Source of the DNA: a virus
DNA: 32,815 nucleotides
Virus record (IMG/VR): IMGVR_UViG_3300046517_000749
Coordinates: 1 to 32,815 of that record
Strand: one strand, 5' to 3'
The translations under genes were made by a program, and so were the position numbers. The notes beneath the pieces are model-generated. The model saw nothing but the letters and a program-made list of their open reading frames with translations, searched no databases and had not been told where the DNA came from. Position 1 is the stretch's first letter; every line of letters starts with the position of its first letter. Shown here piece by piece: positions 28,554 to 32,815 of this stretch.

Positions 28554-28828
28554 GGGGTGGATTCTACCGCCTTTCGGGTTGGGACCTTGACGTGCCTACG
28601 GCAACTGCTCTTGGCGTTGGGTGCATGTTCGTGACCCTACTGCTCTGCGTTCCACCCGGCTGAGAGGGAGACGGTCTGGCTCCCTCGGCCCGGGCTACGG
28701 GATGCCGCGCGTCCGTGTGCCGGACGATCCGTCGCGGTTGCACCCCTGCGAGGTGGCGAAGGTAGGCGTGATCCCGTGACCACCCGGAGAAGGGCAGCCG
28801 GTGCGAAGGTGCCTGTTCCGGCACGGGA
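28554..28828 (-). ncRNA. Gene-free, strongly structured stretch, candidate structured RNA
   Basis: 275 bases with no credible gene. Several perfect inverted repeats occur in order: TGCC-TAC-GGCA, GAGGGAG with CTCCCTC (28664-28670 and 28680-28686), CGTCCG with CGGACG (28710-28715 and 28721-28726), and a 14-bp pair (28765-28778 and 28822-28835) that overlaps the stop of the upstream gene. Strand is a guess from flanking genes. No known riboswitch, RNase P, tmRNA or intron core was recognised. Confidence 0.5.
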
Positions 28829-29257
28829 TCACGCCATGTCCTGCGCGGCCCCCGGGGATTGGGACCCGCCTTGTGCCAAAGGTTCCGCTGAGTCGGTCTG
28901 GTCCTGCCTGTCAGGTCGGTCGTTGGTCGTAGCCGCCTGGTAGTTCCTGATTCTGGTGTCGATGTCGTTGACCGCGAACAGGAGGATCCGCAGCGACTGC
29001 ATCACGATGCGGGTCGCTTCGAGGTTCATGAGGGCGAGTTCCTGCGCCGATGGGAGGTTGAGCCTGACGGCCTGGCCGCCGGGGAGGGCGATGAGGCCGT
29101 GGCCGTTCTGGTTGCCGCGCGCCTTGGAGAGGACCTCCATCAGCGCGTTCTCGTAGCCGTGGGCTCCGAGGGCGCCCTGTACCATCTTCCGGAAGTCCTC
29201 CTCCGGCATCGACGGGATCGTGGCAGGCTGGGGCTGTGGGGCGTCAGGCACGTGCAT
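28829..29257 (-). CDS. Helical protein of unknown function
   Basis: 142 residues from ATG 29257, with the excellent ribosome site GGAGGT eight bases upstream. It starts with a Pro/Gln-rich arm (HVPDAPQPQPATIPS), then helices (EDFRKMVQGALGAHGYENAL and LPSAQELALMNLEATRIVMQ), and ends in a disordered polar tail. It is flanked on both sides by structured non-coding DNA and could be expressed alone. No family recognised. Confidence 0.6.
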   Translation of the reverse strand: MHVPDAPQPQPATIPSMPEEDFRKMVQGALGAHGYENALMEVLSKARGNQNGHGLIALPGGQAVRLNLPSAQELALMNLEATRIVMQSLRILLFAVNDIDTRIRNYQAATTNDRPDRQDQTDSAEPLAQGGSQSPGAAQDMA

Positions 29258-29362
29258 CGGTATAGACCTCCTTGGACGGACTGTCAAACGGTGTTCATCC
29301 TTGGTCTTCTCGCGTCTGTCCTGATGTCGTCGGACCCCGGTGCGCTGCGTTGCCCTCTTCAG

Positions 29363-29398
29363 CGACCGAATCACGGTCGGACCCCCTTGCGGGGGTTT
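29363..29398. terminator. Tandem hairpins in the 252-base gap upstream of the 29257 gene
   Basis: CGACCG-AATCA-CGGTCG (29363-29379) is followed by ACCCCC-TTGC-GGGGGT and TTTCGGGCTTT on the plus strand, like a plus-strand terminator. On the minus strand the second hairpin has a GCAA (GNRA-type) loop. The rest of the 29258-29509 gap holds another imperfect structure near 29430-29475 and no gene. Confidence 0.45.
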
Positions 29399-29509
29399 CG
29401 GGCTTTCTGATGATTGGATCTCAGCTCGGCGCTCCTGGTAGGCTTACCGCTCTACGGCAGTGCGCGCCCGGGCCATGCGTTGCTTCGCAGTGACCTAGCC
29501 TCAGACTTC

Positions 29510-30073
29510 CTAGACTTCCTTCCATTCCGTCACGACGAACTTTCCCATCGGCCCCTGGTTCTGGACGCGCCACGCGCCCAGTCCCACATACTGGCCGGCG
29601 TTGTCCACAAGGCCGCGGACCTGTTCCTCCCCGAGGTGCTCCTCGTTGTAGGTCAGGCTGCCGCTGATCTGCCACTCGTCGAAGCGGGGTCGATACAGCA
29701 TCGTCCCGCCGCCTCCGAACCCTCCCTTGGCTCCGGCGCGGCGTGCGTCGAGCGTCCAGTTCTGCGGCTCGATCGGAAGGTGCATGTCGTCCACCGAGAT
29801 CGTTCGGATGAGCGACTTCCAACCCTTCCGGCGCCCCGGGCTCGGCATGTACGGGTACGCCGCCTGGATCGACTTCTGGACGTTGATTCCCGGCACGACG
29901 CAGGTCTCCTTGCCGGAAATCTTCACCTTGTGCAGGTGCGACTCGGCCTGTTCCTGCGCGGTCGGCTTGGCCTTCGTGACCTTGTTGCCGTTCCCATTCG
30001 TCTCCTCGTACGGCTGCTCGGCGGACAACATCAGAGGGCGCGTTCCCTTCAGCGTGAATCTGATCGTCTTCAC
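29510..30073 (-). CDS. RAMP-like protein, paralogue of the array-flanked 2839 gene
   Basis: 187 residues from a GTG at 30073, four bases after GGAGGTG. The N-terminus KTIRFTLKGTRPLMLSAEQ matches the strand and G-x-x-x-L-L motif of the 2839 protein. The C-terminus YRPRFDEWQISGSLTYNEEH then LVDNAGQYVGLGAWRVQNQ and GPMGKFVVTEW aligns with it without gaps over 60 residues, including the glycine-rich loop. A Gly-rich segment (KGGFGGGGTM) precedes this. No pentamer array flanks it. It is presumably the phage's resident copy, inferred to be an RNA-binding or nucleic-acid-binding beta-sheet protein. Confidence 0.75.
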   Translation of the reverse strand: MKTIRFTLKGTRPLMLSAEQPYEETNGNGNKVTKAKPTAQEQAESHLHKVKISGKETCVVPGINVQKSIQAAYPYMPSPGRRKGWKSLIRTISVDDMHLPIEPQNWTLDARRAGAKGGFGGGGTMLYRPRFDEWQISGSLTYNEEHLGEEQVRGLVDNAGQYVGLGAWRVQNQGPMGKFVVTEWKEV

Positions 30074-30169
30074 TCGTCACCTCCGTCATGGTGCGTTTGT
30101 GGGCATTTGATTACATCGCGGCTCAAAGCGTTACGGTTGCACTGATTGCATAGCGTCTGACATGCGATT

Positions 30170-30520
30170 TCACTTCGTCTCCATCTTCCCGGCGATGATC
30201 CGGTCCGCGTCCGTCATCGGCCTTCGCGCGAGCACCCGTCGCGTCGCCTCGCTCGCCAGCACCGTCTCCCCGGCCTCCGTGTCGTACCCGACCACGGCAT
30301 GCATGGCGACCGACTTGCTGCTCACCGCCACGAGCGCGCGTTCGAGGGCGCCGACGATCTGCGCCTCCTCGCGGTCGAGTGATTCATTCACCCGTTTTCG
30401 CAGTAGCCGATGGTCGCGAAGCTGGATCTGCGCCTCGACGGCCTGCTCAGTCGCCGCACGGCGCTCCGTCTCGGTGATCGGTCGGGCGACCACCTCGCTG
30501 TTCTGCGTCCACAGGATCAC
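30170..30520 (-). CDS. Protein of unknown function coupled to the resolvase
   Basis: 116 residues from a GTG at 30520 sharing GTGA with the resolvase stop. The N-terminal half is a long charged helix (ITETERRAATEQAVEAQIQL, LLRKRVNESLDREEAQIVGA). Then a strand-rich part MHAVVGYDTEAGETVLASE and a basic end. No family recognised. A 96-base gene-free gap separates it from the next gene. Confidence 0.55.
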   Translation of the reverse strand: MILWTQNSEVVARPITETERRAATEQAVEAQIQLRDHRLLRKRVNESLDREEAQIVGALERALVAVSSKSVAMHAVVGYDTEAGETVLASEATRRVLARRPMTDADRIIAGKMETK

Positions 30521-30990
30521 GCCGACCTCCGCTTTCCCGTGGTCTCCATCGCCCACCGGAGGATCCACAGCGCGTCGATCTCGTCCTCGGATCGGCGCGG
30601 CAGGTAGTTCCTATCCGCGGGATGAATGAGCCACCACGCCGCGCACATCTCCTCCTTCGACGCCCGGCCGCTCCCCGTCGCGTACTTCTTCAGCGTCGCG
30701 GCGTAGACGTGCGTCAACTCGACCGACTCCTCGGCGCACCAGACCTCCAGCGTCCCGACGAGCTTCAGATGAATCTCCCGCGCCGCCTGACCGCGCTGGA
30801 ACGACTTCTCGAACGCGAGCAGGCCGATGTCGGGGAAGCAGCGGCGCATCTCGACCAGGCAGCCGCGGAGCCGGATGTACCTCATCCCCGGCGACTCGCC
30901 GCGCTTCACGGACAGGTCCCACGTCCCGCTGGGCCCGTCGCTCACGGCCCAGCCGCAGGACGTGCCAGGGTCGATCGCGAGGATTCTCAC
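30517..30990 (-). CDS. RuvC-like Holliday junction resolvase
   Basis: 157 residues from a GTG at 30990 near GGATGGAG. RNase H-fold landmarks are VRILAIDPGTSCGWAVSDG (first Asp, residues about 6-8), IGLLAFEKSFQRGQ (catalytic Glu), YAATLKKYATGSGRASKEEM (the K-x-x-x-T-G-x-G-x-A-x-K motif of RuvC) and DEIDALWILRWAM (last acidic pair). Such enzymes cut four-way junctions and branched DNA before packaging. Slightly shorter than bacterial RuvC. The acidic residues needed for metal binding are all present. Confidence 0.8.
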   Translation of the reverse strand: MRILAIDPGTSCGWAVSDGPSGTWDLSVKRGESPGMRYIRLRGCLVEMRRCFPDIGLLAFEKSFQRGQAAREIHLKLVGTLEVWCAEESVELTHVYAATLKKYATGSGRASKEEMCAAWWLIHPADRNYLPRRSEDEIDALWILRWAMETTGKRRSA

Positions 30991-31137
30991 GACTCCATCC
31001 CCTCGATGATTCGGAGAACCTGCTTCGATACGAAGTTCGGGAGCCGGTCGAGGATTCGCAGCCACCTCCACGACAGCGAGCGCCGTCTGCATCCGCTGCG
31101 TCGTGACCGAGACGCGCAATTCCTTCCGCTGGCTCAC
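30987..31137 (-). pseudogene. Small gene with apparent single-base frameshift
   Basis: GTG 31137 shares GTGA with the previous stop and reads SQRKELRVSVTTQRMQTALA-VVE. From there the better coding frame is shifted by +1 and reads WLRILDRLPNFVSKQVLRII-EGMES before a TGA that overlaps the resolvase start (GTGA). Length 151 is one base more than a multiple of three. The joined product would be 49 residues. It may be a sequencing error, a broken gene, or a +1 frameshift at GTGGAGGTGG. In the unshifted frame it would fuse to the resolvase. Confidence 0.45.
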
Positions 31138-31322
31138 TTCTCCCCCCTCTTGCGACTCTTGCGCGGCTTCAGGACTTCGCGGACTTTGACGATCTCGCAG
31201 TCTGGGTATTCATTACTGGCCCACCGAGCAGAACCAATCCAAGCAGCGTCATTCACAAACTGCCCGTTCATGCTGAGCACTACAACGAACTCCCTCGCCT
31301 TCCTCCGCTTGGGCTTGCTCAT
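31134..31322 (-). CDS. Small basic protein
   Basis: 62 residues from ATG 31322, five bases after AGGAGG. A GTG two codons earlier is less likely. MSKPKRRKAREFVVVLSMNG, then WIGSARWASNEYPDCEIVKV and a very basic tail, KPRKSRKRGEK. The alternating hydrophobic pattern suggests a small beta-sheet. It overlaps its neighbours by ATGA and GTGA. Function unknown. Confidence 0.6.
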   Translation of the reverse strand: MSKPKRRKAREFVVVLSMNGQFVNDAAWIGSARWASNEYPDCEIVKVREVLKPRKSRKRGEK

Positions 31323-31486
31323 GGACACCTCCTAAAATGTTCCCCCATGAACGATTCTGCCACCACGCATCCACAACTTCCGCAAACCACTAAGTAATCA
31401 ATCTCAGGCTTACCGGGCCAGAATTTAGACTTAATCCTCTCGCGCATTCTCTGCTCGGCAAGTTCTTCAGCCTTGGGCTTACTCAC
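31319..31486 (-). CDS. Zinc-finger-like microprotein
   Basis: 55 residues from a GTG at 31486 (GTGA overlap). A helical charged start, SKPKAEELAEQRMRERIKSK, is followed by VVCGSCGCVVAESF and GEHFRRCP, giving a CxxC plus H-x3-C arrangement typical of a short zinc finger. Nucleic-acid binding is likely from this, without further detail. Confidence 0.6.
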   Translation of the reverse strand: MSKPKAEELAEQRMRERIKSKFWPGKPEIDYLVVCGSCGCVVAESFMGEHFRRCP

Positions 31487-32322
31487 GCCTTCGTCTCGGT
31501 GCGAGTGCGGAGTGCCGAACAATCAGGATCTACCGACTGACCGCGCAGTGACACAACTCCGCAACTACAATCCATGACATGCGCCTCCTTCAGCCTCTCC
31601 TCCGCCTCCTTCTGCGCCTTCTCTGCCGCCTCCAGTCGCGCGAACACCTTCGACGGCGAGTCGAACCCATAAGCCTCCATCTGGTTCCACTTGTCGCGGA
31701 GCATGTCGCGTTCCTTCTCAACCGCTTCAAGGTCGGCCCGCATAAGGCCCTCGTTGTACTCAGCGCCCTTGCGGTACATCTCGGCCTCCTTCTGCGCCGC
31801 GAGGGCCTTATCTCGTGCCTCAATAGCCAGTCCAGTTCGCATCATCAAAATTGTGCGATTGGTGTCGGCTTCTATAAACGCGGTTAGATTAGAGACAGCG
31901 GCATCGCGTTCCTTCACGCATTCCGCAAGCGCCTCCACGAGCCCATCCCCGCCCATCGACTTATGGCACTCCGGACAGGTGATCGTCCCGTCAGAGTTGT
32001 GTGGCTTCAGGAGGGCGTCCCGCTCCCTCATGACCTCAGCATGCAGCACCGCATTCCTCTCCGCCCGTTCCTCCATCTCGTTCGCTTGCTTGGCGAGGGC
32101 ATCACGGGCGCGGAGAGCGGCGTCGCGTTCCTCTTTCAGCAAGCCACACGCCTTGACCCCGTGTTCCCACTGGCTGGCGATGATGTGCCTTTCGTTCACT
32201 GCCTTCTCGACGAGCGCGACGAGGGCGTCAACGAAACTAGACGGACCATCTGCGGCCACAGCCTCTCCTTGGCGTAGCCTCCGCGCCTGAGCCACATCCG
32301 GGTCGAGAGGTTCATTCGCCAC
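31483..32322 (-). CDS. Long coiled-coil protein with central CxxC
   Basis: 279 residues from a GTG at 32322. A GTG at 32388 would add 22 residues but would overlap the Cys-rich microgene more. Two long heptad-rich helices (KEERDAALRARDALAKQANE; LEAAEKAQKEAEERLKEAH) flank a TITCPECHKSMGG zinc knuckle and a further Cys cluster, MDCSCG, near the end. It resembles phage coiled-coil proteins of unknown role in the early region. The codon use and lower GC differ slightly from the tail genes. Confidence 0.6.
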   Translation of the reverse strand: MANEPLDPDVAQARRLRQGEAVAADGPSSFVDALVALVEKAVNERHIIASQWEHGVKACGLLKEERDAALRARDALAKQANEMEERAERNAVLHAEVMRERDALLKPHNSDGTITCPECHKSMGGDGLVEALAECVKERDAAVSNLTAFIEADTNRTILMMRTGLAIEARDKALAAQKEAEMYRKGAEYNEGLMRADLEAVEKERDMLRDKWNQMEAYGFDSPSKVFARLEAAEKAQKEAEERLKEAHVMDCSCGVVSLRGQSVDPDCSALRTRTETKA

Positions 32323-32431
32323 TGTGGCACCGGCAATGTTCCTTACAACAGGTGCATCGTGGACACTCGCCTCCTCGTGGGCATCCACCCCTCGGGCAGA
32401 ATCCGAATGCGTCCGGTTCAGTCGTTGTCAT
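32312..32431 (-). CDS. Extremely Cys-rich microprotein (39 aa)
   Basis: 39 residues, MTTTEPDAFGFC then CPRGGECPRCTCCKEHCRC and HSGE. Eight of 39 residues are Cys, with two CPRGG repeats. ATG 32431 overlaps the upstream stop (ATGA), and the stop overlaps the next gene's start region. It is a likely tight metal binder (one or two zinc ions). Confidence 0.5.
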   Translation of the reverse strand: MTTTEPDAFGFCPRGGCPRGGECPRCTCCKEHCRCHSGE

Positions 32432-32625
32432 CCGAGTCTCCCAACCTTAACTACCTCGCGTAAGAGAGCATCAATGCTATTCAGCGCCGCCGCAATCCTA
32501 TTCTGGTTGCAGAGTTCGAGGGCGCGAAGGTGCTGTGCGGTGTACATGTTCCCGGCAGTCAATGTGTAAAACTTAACCGTACAGCGCGGGTCGGAGCACC
32601 TCTTGCACACCTTCGGCTCACTCAT
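32428..32625 (-). CDS. Small Cys/helical protein
   Basis: 65 residues from ATG 32625. CKRCSDPRC near the start is followed by a helical body, YTAQHLRALELCNQNRIAAA, and NSIDALLREVVKVGRLG. ATGA overlaps at both ends. Looks like a metal-stabilised start with a helical hairpin. Function unknown. Confidence 0.55.
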   Translation of the reverse strand: MSEPKVCKRCSDPRCTVKFYTLTAGNMYTAQHLRALELCNQNRIAAALNSIDALLREVVKVGRLG

Positions 32626-32726
32626 CTCCACACCGGACCTTCCTGCATGAGAAGGCAAATGATCGATTTAGTCGCATGGACTACCCACTGTCCAATGTAT
32701 CTCTCGGGCTTCTCGGGGGCGCTCAC
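32622..32726 (-). CDS. Microprotein (34 aa)
   Basis: 34 residues, MSAPEKPERYIGQWVVHATK then SIICLLMQEGPVWR. The GTG start at 32726 overlaps the upstream stop (GTGA) and its stop overlaps the next start (ATGA). No family. Confidence 0.45.
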   Translation of the reverse strand: MSAPEKPERYIGQWVVHATKSIICLLMQEGPVWR

Positions 32727-32815
32727 TTGGCACCTTCGAGGCAGCGGGGATCGCGATCGCCACACGCCTGACCCGCCGGATGCTTACATTCTAGATGGCA
32801 CACACAGCCACGAGC
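32723..32815 (-). CDS. C-terminal end of a Cys-rich small protein (runs off window)
   Basis: The last 30 residues of a frame open to the window edge: ARGCVCHLECKHPAGQ then ACGDRDPRCLEGAK. Five Cys and two His form a zinc-knuckle-like pattern. It is supported by the GTGA junction with the next gene. The N-terminus is outside the window. Confidence 0.4.
   Translation of the reverse strand, partial: ARGCVCHLECKHPAGQACGDRDPRCLEGAK

Noticed and set aside
28760-28840. Fragment of RNase P RNA
   Set aside because: CCACCCGGAG resembles a conserved RNase P segment, but the other conserved blocks are absent.
29258-29287. Minus-strand promoter TTGACA-N17-TATACC upstream of the 29257 gene
   Set aside because: The -10 would lie one base before the ATG and the ribosome site would sit in the spacer, so this pair cannot drive the gene as read. 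It may be chance.
29420-29500. tRNA-like element
   Set aside because: A GTAGAGC segment and stems resemble a D-arm, but there is no TTCRANY T-loop, no consistent anticodon arm and no matching acceptor stem.

Overview
The window looks like one large, GC-rich piece of a tailed double-stranded DNA phage or prophage (Caudoviricetes), probably with a Gram-negative host. The evidence is a full virion gene set in phage order, very tight packing with 1-4 nt stop/start overlaps (ATGA, GTGA, TGATG), Shine-Dalgarno sites, and Sec-type signal peptides on several proteins. Almost every gene is on the minus strand. The only convincing plus-strand genes are at 2839-3411 and 12805-13179. No integrase, repressor, polymerase, tail sheath or CRISPR array is visible. 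The head genes resemble phage Mu (gp29-like portal, gpF-like minor head protein, gpI-like protease/scaffold, gpT-like capsid). The tail genes look siphovirus-like: tube, frameshifted chaperone pair and a short tape measure.

Reading in the direction of most transcription, from right to left: 32815-29500 holds accessory and DNA-metabolism genes (a run of Cys-rich microproteins, a coiled-coil protein, a RuvC-like resolvase, and a protein paralogous to the one at 2839). 29500-28554 has two structured non-coding stretches around one small gene. 28553-25367 leads to the large terminase. 25240-22960 is the portal cassette, bracketed by two related terminators. 22840-18186 is the head module, 18186-9528 the connector and tail module, 9521-5172 adhesion or fibre proteins with signal peptides and a beta-helix, and 5181-3647 a lysis cassette ending in a strong terminator at 3593-3625. 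At the far left, 2594 to 1 is a separate minus-strand early operon of zinc-ribbon microproteins, a single-strand-binding-like protein and a RecB/RecE-type exonuclease.

The most unusual part lies between those two operons, at 2425-3625. A plus-strand promoter starts almost at the first base of a degenerate pentanucleotide array (GGCNN, about 25 units). Next comes a lower-GC gene for a small protein with a RAMP-like glycine-rich C-terminal loop, then a second GGCNN array (about 36 units) that stops against the late-operon terminator. Both arrays keep a strict 5-bp register with no insertion or deletion. Two minus-strand promoters just to the left carry the same palindrome, CGGCGWCGCCG, in the same place against the -10 box, so the array cassette and the early operon are probably co-regulated. 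A diverged paralogue of the protein, without arrays, is at 29510-30073. I consider the promoter-array-gene-array cassette the best candidate here for an undescribed system. Its function is unknown.
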